Assembly: GCF_023630205.1 (NCBI RefSeq)
Contig: NZ_JALPRR010000003.1
Coordinates: 310,001-374,000, forward strand
Length of the DNA stretch: 64,000 nt
Reading direction: 5' to 3'
DNA from: Pontibacter ruber
Lineage (GTDB): Bacteria > Bacteroidota > Bacteroidia > Cytophagales > Hymenobacteraceae
Both the position numbers and the translations under genes were made by a program. The notes under the pieces were generated by a model that was not told the origin of the DNA, did not search any database, and worked only from the letters and a program-made list of their open reading frames with translations. Below, in pieces: positions 1-8,178 of the stretch (within the stretch, counting starts at the first letter, position 1; each line of letters opens with the position of its first letter).

Positions 1-57
1 TGGCTGCGAGTGGCTATGCGGTTATAGTTGTGTATCCGAGTAGTGTTGTAAAAGTAA

Positions 58-83
58 AACCAGGAGGTTTCCCTTTCCTGGTT
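58..83 (-). terminator. Probable rho-independent terminator overlapping a stop codon
   Basis: Stem AACCAGGA (58-65) pairs with TCCTGGTT (76-83). Read on the minus strand it is followed by a T-rich stretch. It overlaps the stop codon of the small gene just upstream on that strand. Confidence 0.6.
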
Positions 84-330
84 ACTCCGATAAATCTTCC
101 AGATCGATCTGGTCCAGGTAAGGCTCCAGGAGCGATCTGCTTGTGAACCCATGGACCAAGGCAATCTGGTTGTCTTCCGGCGAGTACCATACTTCTGCAA
201 AGAACCTGCCCATGTGGTAGAGGGCAACACTGCAACCCATTTCTTCACGTATGGCCAGGTAACGCCCATGCTCCCAGACCAGCTCCGCTCGCTCTTCCCT
301 TGGCAGACAGTTGAATGCATAGAAATCCAT
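82..330 (-). CDS. Small hypothetical protein, 82 aa
   Basis: I do not recognise a named domain. The protein is acidic and aromatic-rich, without signal peptide or membrane segment. A C-terminal stretch with YSPEDNQIALVHGF looks like a folded alpha/beta protein rather than noise, and the gene ends exactly at a hairpin terminator, which supports its being real. Its start overlaps another short minus-strand frame (245-463) whose own N-terminus looks natural. The two may therefore be separate coupled genes or one gene broken by a frameshift near 310-330. It is probably the last gene of a unit with the serine hydrolase upstream. Confidence 0.6.
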   Translation of the reverse strand: MDFYAFNCLPREERAELVWEHGRYLAIREEMGCSVALYHMGRFFAEVWYSPEDNQIALVHGFTSRSLLEPYLDQIDLEDLSE

Positions 331-463
331 AGTTCATGCATTGTTTTCCTGAATAATACGGCTCCGCCTCGACAATAGCTTTTGTATAGGGGCAATCGGT
401 GTTATAAAATTTTGGATTCAGAGCGATCAGCAGATGGTTCAGGCTTGCAAGTTTATCGTTCAT
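245..463 (-). CDS. Doubtful small ORF, possibly the N-terminal part of a frameshifted gene
   Basis: This 72-codon frame begins with a plausible N-terminus (MNDKLASLNHLLIALNPKF) 27 bases after the serine hydrolase stop. Its second half overlaps the better-supported 82-330 gene in another frame and turns into Ala/Gly-rich text typical of shadow translation. Only the first ~45 codons may be real. A single-base frameshift would join it to the downstream gene; a correct sequence would also be compatible with two short genes. Confidence 0.3.
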   Translation of the reverse strand: MNDKLASLNHLLIALNPKFYNTDCPYTKAIVEAEPYYSGKQCMNYGFLCIQLSAKGRASGAGLGAWALPGHT

Positions 464-489
464 GCCAAATTTTACTGCCTACCCCACGG

Positions 490-1785
490 TTAGTTATCTA
501 CCTCTTTCAAGGCAGCCCGTGTGTCCTGCGGGTCGCGCTTTTCATACTTCACCTGAAAGGCTGACAAATTGGGTTTATACTTGCGCTCCCGTGCCAGCTC
601 GTGCTGGTAAATGATCTGTCCCAGGTTATAGAGGAAGGGATAGCCGATGGTGTCGTAGTCATACTTGCCGTCGTTGATCACGCCGTCGCTGTTTACATAC
701 ACTGTGGCTGCCAGCATGTACTCCACCTGGTTTTCAAAATCAACCACGTACGACACATCCGTCAGGAACCCGTACGACCAGCCTACTTTGTTGAACACCC
801 GCACCTGCTCAGGCATGTGGTGCGTGCTGTCGCGGAAGAAGAACTTTACGTAGCTGTCGTAAAACTCCGTGGTGTCATACTTAGGGTAGGAGGTTTCAGA
901 AGGGTACTGCGACAGGTAACGGTACAGGAAATCGTAATCATCCGCAGCCAGGTTGAAGCGTTGCATTTTTGGCACCGACGCCGGAAACATAACCGATTGA
1001 AGCAGCTTCTGGAGGTCCTGCAGCGGCAGCTTGTTGTGCAGCGTGAAGTCGTAAGGGCCATTTACCAGGCTGTCGCGGCTGTCGAAGTGTGCAATTCCCA
1101 GTTTGATCTGTTCGCTGAAATCAATCGGGTCGGGGTTGTACAAAGGCGGCTGGCTATACCTGGTGGTGCCATCGGTATTCAGGAAGCGAATGGCATTGGT
1201 GTGGCGGTTCTGCTCGGTGGTATAGCCAGCAAATTGACGTACAATGCGGGAGCCCTTGTACCCTTTGCGGCGAAGGCTCCGGTTAATTTCCTGCTGCCCT
1301 ACAAACTGGTAGAGGCGGTTGTACGGATCGTTCTCGCTGATGAGCAGGGCGCGTTTGATAAAGTGTGCGATGGAGGGCAGACCGTTGGCTGAAGAAGCGT
1401 CGGCGAGCAGGGGCTTCTGGCCTACGTAACTGCTGTCGAAAACAACCGGCGTGTGCATGTCTATACCTTTGCTGCCAAGGGTGTTCAGCTTCTCCAACGC
1501 CATAAAAGCCAGGGGCAGCTTTACGGTAGAGGCCGGGTTAAAGTATAGCTTCGGATCGTAGTTGAAGTAATGGTTCTTGAAAGAAGGCTTGTTGTTTTTG
1601 TCCCGGTTGATCTCGGTGTAAATGATCTGCACGCGGTACTGGTCCGGCTTGCTGAGCACTTCGTTCACATTATCGTTACCGGCTTTCGTGAGAATCTCTT
1701 TCAGCGAATTGTCGGTGCTCTTTTGGGCTATAGAAGGCTTGCAGATGCAAAGCAGCAAGGCGGAGAGGAGTAAAAGTCGTGTCAT
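490..1785 (-). CDS. Secreted class A beta-lactamase-like serine hydrolase
   Basis: A 431-aa protein starting at the ATG at 1785, chosen because it is followed at once by a signal peptide (MTRLLLLSALLLCICKPSIAQ); an upstream in-frame ATG at 1860 would put 25 extra residues before it. The active-site Ser-x-x-Lys is STVK near residues 86-89, preceded by the FNPAS context typical of class A beta-lactamase/penicillin-recognising enzymes, and SEND resembles the SxN element. A KVGWSYG motif resembles the KTG box. Likely periplasmic or surface. The long insertions and relaxed KTG suggest a serine hydrolase of unknown substrate more than an antibiotic-resistance enzyme. Family assignment is good; the substrate is unknown. 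Confidence 0.85.
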   Translation of the reverse strand: MTRLLLLSALLLCICKPSIAQKSTDNSLKEILTKAGNDNVNEVLSKPDQYRVQIIYTEINRDKNNKPSFKNHYFNYDPKLYFNPASTVKLPLAFMALEKLNTLGSKGIDMHTPVVFDSSYVGQKPLLADASSANGLPSIAHFIKRALLISENDPYNRLYQFVGQQEINRSLRRKGYKGSRIVRQFAGYTTEQNRHTNAIRFLNTDGTTRYSQPPLYNPDPIDFSEQIKLGIAHFDSRDSLVNGPYDFTLHNKLPLQDLQKLLQSVMFPASVPKMQRFNLAADDYDFLYRYLSQYPSETSYPKYDTTEFYDSYVKFFFRDSTHHMPEQVRVFNKVGWSYGFLTDVSYVVDFENQVEYMLAATVYVNSDGVINDGKYDYDTIGYPFLYNLGQIIYQHELARERKYKPNLSAFQVKYEKRDPQDTRAALKEVDN

Positions 1786-1899
1786 GTGATAGAAGAATTT
1801 TTGTATAGATCGACCCACATATAAGCCGTGCAGACAGACTAATTTATTATTAAAAATCAAACTCTGCCGGCATGACTTATATGCACTGACATTTTCTAC

Positions 1900-2823
1900 T
1901 CAAATCTTTGTCTTTAATTCATGTGGTAAAACTATTTCATCATTGATGACTTCAACTAGCTCGAACCTATCATTGTAATACCAAAAAATGTCAGCTGTGA
2001 TGCTGCCTGGGTCTTCATCAAAGAACAATTTGATTGTTGGGCGTAATTTATCTAAAGCTTCAATTGCAGATTTGTCTTCAATTGGAATCACAAAAGCTGA
2101 TCCCCTTGTTGGTATCGCCACGAAGGCTCCAAATTCACCAATTGCAAAATCCGCATTTCTCTTGATGTCACGAATGTAGCTCGCAGAGTGGTCTGGGCTG
2201 AAAAATGAATAAACTCTCTTTGTCTCTGTTTCCTTAGCTTCCCTTATTTCTATACCATCTCGTTTGTTAACATTTTCTTGCGCTATATAAAATAATGAAT
2301 CAATGGGAACTCGCCATAGGTCAATGGTTTCCTCGTCAATAGACTCATATTTGTCTGGCAAATCAAGAACTAGTGTCGACATCGTACCAGGAAAATCAAC
2401 TTTGAAGATCATCAGCGCTTTAGTTTTTTCCTCATACTCTGGGTAAATCCTTATTGCTATCAAGTCTCGACATTTATCAAAATCGGACCTGTCTAAGTTA
2501 ACCTTTGTTGTCAATCTTGTAAAATGGTCAACGATAATCTCTCTCCACTTAGCTTTGTCGTCTTCTTGCTTGCAACTACGCAGAAGGTTGTCAAGTGCTA
2601 ATTGGTTAACATTATCCGAATCGTCATTCAACACTACGTATATAACTCCATCTTCAATTTTTTTAATCGTTCCTTTTTCCTGAAGAAAATTCTTAGAGTG
2701 TTTAATGATTATTTCGTAGTCGTTTTGTGTAATCTGCCCCACGTACCTTTCTGGCAGTTTTTCCTGGTCCATAGAACAACTAAATAATGAAAGTCCTAAT
2801 AAGAGTTTTGATAGTTTAATCAT
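1900..2823 (-). CDS. Lipoprotein with DUF1444-like C-terminal half
   Basis: A 307-aa protein with a lipoprotein signal ending in LFSC around residue 16. The middle (LVLDLPDKY, then IDLWRVPIDSLF) and the later FGAFVAIPTRGSAFVIPIED segment are reminiscent of DUF1444/YtpQ-like proteins, which some bacteria carry beside polymorphic toxins. This is a memory-based resemblance only. The codon composition is clearly more AT-rich than the flanking genes, and the genome-typical AAGTATA heptamer is missing from the gene. It lies in a run of three AT-rich orphan genes and is probably acquired DNA. Confidence 0.7.
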   Translation of the reverse strand: MIKLSKLLLGLSLFSCSMDQEKLPERYVGQITQNDYEIIIKHSKNFLQEKGTIKKIEDGVIYVVLNDDSDNVNQLALDNLLRSCKQEDDKAKWREIIVDHFTRLTTKVNLDRSDFDKCRDLIAIRIYPEYEEKTKALMIFKVDFPGTMSTLVLDLPDKYESIDEETIDLWRVPIDSLFYIAQENVNKRDGIEIREAKETETKRVYSFFSPDHSASYIRDIKRNADFAIGEFGAFVAIPTRGSAFVIPIEDKSAIEALDKLRPTIKLFFDEDPGSITADIFWYYNDRFELVEVINDEIVLPHELKTKI

Positions 2824-2833
2824 CTTTTAATAA

Positions 2834-2907
2834 TGCTTGCGTGCAACGAGCTGGTGCAGCCGAAGCCTGTAGCGGAGCAAGGGTTAAGGCTGAACTGGGT
2901 TGTGCAG
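2834..2907. other. GC-richer imperfect inverted-repeat spacer between orphan genes
   Basis: This 74-bp spacer is visibly richer in G and C than the genes on either side. It contains an imperfect dyad in which TGCAAC near the left end faces GTTGTGCA at the right end, and CAGCC faces GGCTG inside. The shape is a long bulged stem, somewhat like recombination sites of gene cassettes, but no integrase gene is in the window. Confidence 0.35.
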
Positions 2908-2909
2908 AG

Positions 2910-3380
2910 TTATTTTAATTTTTTAAACCTTCTATTGCTATCATACCCTTCTGCTGGGACTTCTATCCATTTGTTGTCCTTCTTATTCTTTATTGATGCC
3001 ATAGTCAGTTCTTCGTCATGCTTAACAAGGGTCCATTCGGAAATTGTGTCCATTCTCCCTACGTCATCTTGATCCCATACAGGCTCTAATATTTGTATCT
3101 TAAGTGTGTCTCCTGTATATGAGTAATGCGCTCTTTCAAAAAATGAGTCACACTCAAGAACAAGTACATCTAACTCGCTTAGGAAAAGAAGAGAATCAGC
3201 GCAATTGCTTTCACTATGTGCTATGTTGCTTGCCCATTCAGAGATGTAATTCGGTCTTTCGTAGGGAGGCAATTCGTGACCTTCATGATAACTTTCTAGC
3301 TCTAATGATAGTGAATCATTTTTGCTGCATGACATTAGTATAACAGAAACAATAGCCACCAAGTGATAAATTTTTTTCAT
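2910..3380 (-). CDS. Hypothetical lipoprotein, 156 aa
   Basis: Starts with a clear lipoprotein signal (hydrophobic stretch followed by LMSCSKN, Cys near residue 18). The remainder is acidic, with no domain I can name. AT-rich codon use, matching its neighbours at 1900-2823 and 3414-3785 and unlike the rest of the window. Probably an outer- or inner-membrane-anchored periplasmic protein. No close functional context beyond the run of orphan genes. Confidence 0.65.
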   Translation of the reverse strand: MKKIYHLVAIVSVILMSCSKNDSLSLELESYHEGHELPPYERPNYISEWASNIAHSESNCADSLLFLSELDVLVLECDSFFERAHYSYTGDTLKIQILEPVWDQDDVGRMDTISEWTLVKHDEELTMASIKNKKDNKWIEVPAEGYDSNRRFKKLK

Positions 3381-3413
3381 GTTCTAAATTTTGCACAGCG
3401 GATTTAGGCTAAA

Positions 3414-3785
3414 TCACGCCTTGGTGTGGTTTAGGCATTGTTGGGTGCCGGCATTCTCATTCCAAAATTTATAATCGTAGATATCGTCGTTTTCATCCAT
3501 TATCTGCCCCTTTTGAATAACAATAAATATTCGCTTTACTTCGAACTTGCCCCCTTTATCAATATAGATTGTAACCTTATTATCATTAAGGTCATATTCT
3601 CCTTCAGAAACGAATTCCTTTTTATCGAATACTGTTATTCCATCTTTTGCAGCATAGTTGACGACATTATTTTTCTTAAACCAAAAAGCTATGTAGTTTG
3701 TACTTTCAAATTTAAGCCCTGCATGCCAATCAGTATATTTGTGGCCATCAGACAAATAGTAGCCATCTTCTATCAGTAAATCCAT
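3414..3785 (-). CDS. Hypothetical protein, 123 aa
   Basis: A soluble beta-strand-rich protein without signal peptide; I cannot name a family. AT-rich and free of the AAGTATA heptamer. Its last codons run into a hairpin-rich spacer (a 15-bp dyad GATTTAGGCTAAATC at 3403-3417), so the C-terminal dozen residues may come from the spacer rather than from a conserved fold. The start at 3785 has an in-frame ATG and no better upstream choice. Another small dyad lies upstream near 3815-3837. Confidence 0.6.
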   Translation of the reverse strand: MDLLIEDGYYLSDGHKYTDWHAGLKFESTNYIAFWFKKNNVVNYAAKDGITVFDKKEFVSEGEYDLNDNKVTIYIDKGGKFEVKRIFIVIQKGQIMDENDDIYDYKFWNENAGTQQCLNHTKA

Positions 3786-3930
3786 TCTTTATTTATACTT
3801 ACACCCAACTACTGGATAAACGTCAACCTACGCTTATCTGCCTTATGTGCGGAGGTATCTATCATCTAGTAAATATAACTATTCACTAATATAAGTTTTT
3901 AAAAGATTAAGATCATCAAGCATAAAACAA

Positions 3931-3960
3931 AAACGCCATACCTTTTCAGGTATGGCGTTT
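3931..3960 (-). terminator. Strong rho-independent terminator
   Basis: Perfect 12-bp stem (3931-3942 with 3949-3960, beginning AAACGCC) around a TTTTCA loop, with T-rich sequence after the stem on the minus strand. It ends the ferredoxin-reductase/ferredoxin operon. Confidence 0.85.
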
Positions 3961-3983
3961 ATACTTTAAATCTATCGTTCTGC

Positions 3984-4307
3984 TTACGCTTCCGGCATTA
4001 ACCTTACTACCAACCCGTCCAGATCAGGCGTGATTTTCAACTGACAAGACAGGCGACTGGTAGGAGTGGCATGTGGCAGTGTTTCCAGCATGTAGGCTTC
4101 GTCGTCGTTGGGCTCGGGCAGCTCATTGCTTTGCAGCACCTCTACGTGGCAGGTCGCGCAAATGGCCATGCCGCCGCAGATAGCCGGCACATCCAGTTCA
4201 TTTGCCTTCATTACTTCCATCACCGAAAGGCCCATGTCTGTGGGAGCCTCCAGCGTTACGCGGCTGCCGTCGTGCAGCTCTACGTGTATGTTTATCGCGT
4301 CTTCCAT
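3984..4307 (-). CDS. 2Fe-2S ferredoxin
   Basis: A 107-aa ferredoxin of the adrenodoxin/ISC type. The cluster-binding cysteines are in CGGMAICATC around residues 44-53, with a further Cys in RLSCQLK near residue 86, giving the C-x5-C-x2-C plus distal C pattern. It would carry one electron between a reductase and client enzymes in the cytoplasm. The start codon overlaps the stop of the upstream reductase gene by one base (TAATG), which implies translational coupling and a stoichiometric electron-transfer pair. It ends at a strong terminator. Confidence 0.92.
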   Translation of the reverse strand: MEDAINIHVELHDGSRVTLEAPTDMGLSVMEVMKANELDVPAICGGMAICATCHVEVLQSNELPEPNDDEAYMLETLPHATPTSRLSCQLKITPDLDGLVVRLMPEA

Positions 4308-5320
4308 TATTGCAGTTCCTGTATACCGTTTACGGTAGTGTACTTGAGTACATACTTTTTGCCCGGGTTGATGATGTTGTACGCACTCTGCGCCATCAGG
4401 GCCGCCTCATGGAAACCGCAAAGTATAAGCTTGAGCTTGCCCGGATACGTGTTGATGTCACCGATGGCGTACACCCCTTCGATGTTGGTGGAGTAGTCGA
4501 AGGTATTTACTTTGATGGCGCCTTTTTCCAGCTCCAGACCCCAGTCCTCGATCGGGCCCAGCTTTGGCACCAGGCCAAACAATGGGATGAAGTAATCAGC
4601 CTCGATGGTGTACGGTGTTTCGTTGTCAATCATCACGGTCACAGCGTTCAGTTTGCCGTTTCCATGCACCTCCGTTACGTTGGATTTTAGCAGCAGCTTA
4701 ATGTGCCCTTCTTCGGCCATACTTACTACTTTCTCCGCCGACTCTGGCACGCCCCTGAAGCTTGTGCCACGGTGTACTAAGGTCAGTTCTTCGGCCACAC
4801 CAGACAGGAAAATAGTCCAGTCGAGGGCAGAGTCGCCGCCACCTGCCAGAACCACACGTTTGCTGCGGAATTTCTCCGGGTCTTTCACCATGTAGGCTAC
4901 CCCTTTGCCTTCGAAGTTTTCAAGCTGCTCGATGGCTGGTTTTCTTGGTTCGAAGGATCCCAGGCCGCCGGCAATCACCACCACTTTACAGAAGATCTCG
5001 GTGTTTTCAGAAGTTACTACTCTGAAGGAACCGTCCTCCTGTTTCTCCAGTTTTTCCACACGCTCGCCCAACGTAAAAGTAGGGTGGAACGGCTCAATCT
5101 GTTTCATCAGGTTATCGACCAGGTCGCCGGCCAGCACCTCCGGGAAGCCCGGGATATCGTAGATAGGTTTTTTAGGGTAAATCTCGGCCAACTGGCCGCC
5201 TACAGTTGGCAGGGCATCCACAACGTGGCAGCGCATTTTCAGCAGACCAGCTTCAAACACAGCAAACAGGCCTACAGGGCCCGCCCCGACAATGCATATA
5301 TCTGTTGTTATTCTTTCCAT
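4307..5320 (-). CDS. Ferredoxin--NADP reductase, thioredoxin-reductase-like type
   Basis: A 337-aa FAD/NAD(P)-binding flavoprotein. The start at 5320 (MERITTDICIVGAGPVGL) puts the FAD GxGxxG motif in its usual position; the longer frame from 5371 adds 17 unlikely residues. A second dinucleotide site is visible as VVLAGGGDSALDW in the middle. No CxxC redox pair is present, which separates it from thioredoxin reductase and fits the bacterial FNR2 class. The C-terminal GVYAIGDINTYPGKLKLILCGFHEAA is the typical FAD-closing motif. It is translationally coupled to the ferredoxin gene, so the likely role is NADPH-to-ferredoxin electron transfer. Confidence 0.92.
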   Translation of the reverse strand: MERITTDICIVGAGPVGLFAVFEAGLLKMRCHVVDALPTVGGQLAEIYPKKPIYDIPGFPEVLAGDLVDNLMKQIEPFHPTFTLGERVEKLEKQEDGSFRVVTSENTEIFCKVVVIAGGLGSFEPRKPAIEQLENFEGKGVAYMVKDPEKFRSKRVVLAGGGDSALDWTIFLSGVAEELTLVHRGTSFRGVPESAEKVVSMAEEGHIKLLLKSNVTEVHGNGKLNAVTVMIDNETPYTIEADYFIPLFGLVPKLGPIEDWGLELEKGAIKVNTFDYSTNIEGVYAIGDINTYPGKLKLILCGFHEAALMAQSAYNIINPGKKYVLKYTTVNGIQELQ

Positions 5321-5461
5321 TTTTATACTTGATCTTAAATCATGTTGGTGCGGTAAAGATACTCGCACCACATAAGCTTACATAAACCTTTCTTTCTTTT
5401 TTGGAACAGGTCTTACTAGGTAGTAACAATTAAATGAGCCAATTTGCTCAATTATTTATAA

Positions 5462-6211
5462 CTATACTATGGAAGTTGATCGTTCCTTTACCAGCTCCTG
5501 CAGGCGCATGGCATTAAAGGCTGCATACCCCAACTGATCGTTATCAAAATACACGTACACATCGAGCCCCTGCTGCTGCCATTCCAGGCACTTATCAGCC
5601 CACCATTGCAGGGCGCTTTCGGAGTAGCTGCCGGCATACTTTGTTTCCGGTCCGTGCAGACGCACATACACAAAATCAGCAGTTACCTCCAGCGGCGACA
5701 TGTGGTACTCCAGTTCATAGATACAAAAGGCAGCGTTATACTTTCGGAGTAGTTCATAAATAGCGGGCGTGTACCAGCTGTGGTGCCGGAACTCGAAAGT
5801 ATAGCGGTAATAAGGTGGCAGCACTGCCAGGAAAGCTGCCAATCGTTCTTCGTTCACGCTCCATCCCGGCGGCAACTGGAAAAGTATCGGTCCTAGCTTT
5901 TCTTCCAGCGCATTCACATTCTGAAAGAAGCGGTGTATACTTTCCTGCGGATCTTTCAGCTTTTTCATGTGCGTGATGAAGCGGCTTCCTTTCACGGCAA
6001 ACACAAAATCATCGGGCACAGAGGCGCGCCAGTTGGCAAAGGTTTCGGCTGAGGGCAGTTTGTAGAACGAGTTGTTGATCTCGACGGTGCGGAAAAAGCG
6101 GAGGTAGTGATTGGTGAAGTCCTTCGACTTTAGCCCGGGCGGATAGAAGTTGCCCATCCAGTGTTTGTAGTGCCATCCCGAAGTGCCAATGTATACCTGC
6201 CGTTGTTCCAT
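5462..6211 (-). CDS. DUF72 domain protein
   Basis: A 249-aa protein; the start at 6211 (MEQRQVYIGTSGWHYKHW) matches the DUF72 N-terminus, with nine extra residues in the longer frame. Characteristic features are YIGTSGWHY, the central LFQLPPGW, FEFRHHSWY, and a late VYVYFDNDQLGYAAFNA. The fold is a TIM-barrel-like, endonuclease-IV-like domain; the biochemical role is not established. Stand-alone gene next to a repeat locus. Confidence 0.9.
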   Translation of the reverse strand: MEQRQVYIGTSGWHYKHWMGNFYPPGLKSKDFTNHYLRFFRTVEINNSFYKLPSAETFANWRASVPDDFVFAVKGSRFITHMKKLKDPQESIHRFFQNVNALEEKLGPILFQLPPGWSVNEERLAAFLAVLPPYYRYTFEFRHHSWYTPAIYELLRKYNAAFCIYELEYHMSPLEVTADFVYVRLHGPETKYAGSYSESALQWWADKCLEWQQQGLDVYVYFDNDQLGYAAFNAMRLQELVKERSTSIV

Positions 6212-6239
6212 GTTGTGTCGTTTGTGTAAAATCAACACA

Positions 6240-6804
6240 AGTATACTTGGTGGAAGGGGGATAGGTTAAGACCTCGCAGCGTACGCAGCTCCTGCGAGCG
6301 TCTCTGTAGCCGCAGTGTTATTGGTAGAATTAGGATTTCAGGATATAGTAGATGACCAGGATAAACCCACCCCTGACCCCTCCCGGGAGGGGAATTGGTC
6401 TTTGATGTAGTTGAGGTTATACTTTCATTGCTGCCGTTGTCCAACCACCCCTAACCCCTCCTTGTCTAAGGAGGGGAGTTCTGTTGTTTGCTGCATCGGA
6501 AGTATAGGTTTCATAGCTGCTGCAGGTCATCCCCCTATCCCCTTCAAAGGGGGACTTGGCTCCGGTTGCATAGCCGCTCACGAAGCAGTATCGTTTCCAG
6601 TCCTTGGGTTGAGCGCCTATGCGAGTTTTTCCGGTGCCTGCAAGGCATTGCGACGCAGGAGCAAAGGAAAAGCTCCTAGCGCGATGCCCGAGGACGAGGC
6701 CCCGCGGCCGTGAGCGCACCAAAAGCAGCTATGAAAGTATGGAAGTATAAGACTTAGGAAGAAAAGTAGCTACGAAGCAAAGGCTTGTCTGCCTAAAGTA
6801 TAAA
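6240..6804 (-). repeat. Composite intergenic repeat, locus 1: GC-rich module plus three hairpins
   Basis: Fills the gap between two minus-strand genes. Read on the minus strand it has an introductory segment (6721-6804), a GC-rich module (6577-6720), then three C-run/G-run hairpins at 6539-6552, 6455-6476 and 6377-6392. Linker text such as TTGGACAACGGCAGCAATGA also occurs, with few changes, at the 39-kb and 57.8-kb loci. The same module-plus-three-hairpins order occurs at 57411-57975. The outer end (6841-6868) also contains a dyad, TCTCGCTCTGCTCGAAATGA, that I recall from intergenic regions of other Bacteroidota. Confidence 0.8.
6577..6720 (-). repeat. GC-rich repeat module, copy A (144 bp)
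   Basis: Nearly identical at both ends to the module at 57496-57641, in opposite orientation. The conserved arms are GGTGCGCTCA...GGGCATCGCGCT and GGCGCTCAACCCAAGGACTG...CTTCGTGAG; the 50-60 bases between them differ. In one frame the right arm reads GAQPKDWKR in both copies, but neither copy lies in a convincing gene. Confidence 0.85.
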
Positions 6805-6887
6805 CAAAAGCTGTAAGTATAAATTTCTACTATAGCAGATTTCTCGCTCTGCTCGAAATGACAGAAAAGGAAATCAAGAAATATAAA

Positions 6888-7661
6888 CTACCATTCATAA
6901 AGCAACTCATTCCCTCTTTTGCCAACAACTACAATCGCATCCATTTTGCGGAGGCAGTAGGTGATCTGACGTGAGCGGTGCAGGGGCAGGTTGAGGGCTG
7001 CAGACAAGCATTTGGTTGAGAACGGTTGCGGCAGCGTGGGTGGCAGTATCGTCAGGAAGTCCTGGTTGCAGGTAAACACCCTGCTTTCGATCACATCGAG
7101 CAGGCGGCGGTCTTTTATACTTTCGCGTTTGCGGCGTTTGCTGCCTTTTCCATCTTTGCAACGCACTTCTTCCTCGCGTATCAGCGGAAACTCTATCGTA
7201 AAATTCGGGTGGTTGATAAGCTCCGGTATGCGCACCATTTCCTCGAACAGGTCAAGCAGGTTTCCGCGGGCAGGCGACTTTCTGCGGGAGAGCATTTCGG
7301 TACCTTTCTTATCTACCTGCACCACCCATTTTTCTATGGTTAGCGGATGCAACACGTGCACTTTATACTTTTGTACGAGCTCCTGCAGTTTGCCACGGAT
7401 GGCAGAGAAATTTCGCGTCTGTATCTCTACCAGGTCATCGCCGCGCACCAGGTCAATCACAAAACCATCGAGAGGTACTTCAAACCGATCTTCAGGTTGG
7501 GCATACCATTGCTTCAGGGCCGCATGCAACGAGCGTTCGTTACGCATGCCAATGCCGTTACTCGTTTTAGGTGCTGGGGCTGCTGGTATTTGCTGCTGCT
7601 CTGATTTATTGTCTTTCTTGCTCACGTGTCCTGCTGTTCTCTTGCCGGGTAGGGGCAGCAA
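6888..7661 (-). CDS. Hypothetical protein with nuclease-like core and C-terminal winged-helix-like region
   Basis: A 257-aa protein. After a Lys/Gln/Pro-rich N-terminus the core reads LDGFVIDLVRGDDLVEIQTRNF around residues 63-84, an Asp...Glu-x-Gln arrangement reminiscent of PD-(D/E)xK-fold nucleases, then a basic segment (GSKRRKRES) and a C-terminal part predicted to be helical that resembles a small DNA-binding module. No signal peptide. The ATG at 7547 (MRNERSLHAAL) is an alternative start that removes the low-complexity tail. Family name and function unknown; the nuclease idea is inference. Confidence 0.7.
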   Translation of the reverse strand: MLPLPGKRTAGHVSKKDNKSEQQQIPAAPAPKTSNGIGMRNERSLHAALKQWYAQPEDRFEVPLDGFVIDLVRGDDLVEIQTRNFSAIRGKLQELVQKYKVHVLHPLTIEKWVVQVDKKGTEMLSRRKSPARGNLLDLFEEMVRIPELINHPNFTIEFPLIREEEVRCKDGKGSKRRKRESIKDRRLLDVIESRVFTCNQDFLTILPPTLPQPFSTKCLSAALNLPLHRSRQITYCLRKMDAIVVVGKRGNELLYEW

Positions 7662-7748
7662 AAGTATAAAATCTCCGGCATCTTTCCGGCACGGAACAAG
7701 TATAGGCAGCGCTGAAGCGGTAAGAAAGTATAAACAGCCAGCTTAACG

Positions 7749-8075
7749 TCAGATATCCTTACTGATGAGCCGGAGGATCTGATTCCGGATCTGGCTGACA
7801 CGGGCGGAAGAGAGTACTTCGTTAGAAAAGTTGTCAGCTTTCAGACCTGCGAGCACTTCCTGGAGCACAAAAACGTACGAATCAATGTCATTTACGATCA
7901 GCACCACAGATTCCGGGTTTGTGTTTAGCTCTTCGTCTACAAGAGCGATCTTCAATCTTTCATTTCTGTTTATTTCGTCCTCTAGCTTCTTTGCCAGTTC
8001 GGCACCGGATAAATTGGCAGTATCCAGGCTGGTCAGAAAATCTTCTGCTTTGAAATAGCGGTCATGCGTAGGCAT
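7749..8075 (-). CDS. Hypothetical helical protein, 108 aa
   Basis: Small acidic, helix-rich, soluble protein (MPTHDRYFKAEDF...). No motif I can assign. Same direction as the isoaspartyl peptidase gene upstream, with a 103-base gap that holds a hairpin. Standard start and compact length support a real gene. Confidence 0.6.
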   Translation of the reverse strand: MPTHDRYFKAEDFLTSLDTANLSGAELAKKLEDEINRNERLKIALVDEELNTNPESVVLIVNDIDSYVFVLQEVLAGLKADNFSNEVLSSARVSQIRNQILRLISKDI

Positions 8076-8111
8076 AAAAATCTAAAAGTATGCTTGTTAA
8101 TTTTGAGGGTA

Positions 8112-8139
8112 GTTCCGGGCTGCTTTTACAACCCGGAAC
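8112..8139 (-). terminator. Hairpin, possible weak terminator
   Basis: Stem GTTCCGGG (8112-8119) with CCCGGAAC (8132-8139) between two minus-strand genes. The sequence after the stem is not T-rich, so termination is uncertain. Confidence 0.35.
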
Positions 8140-8178
8140 CATGAGTTATAGTATCACGGGTATTCTCAGTGTTGCCTT

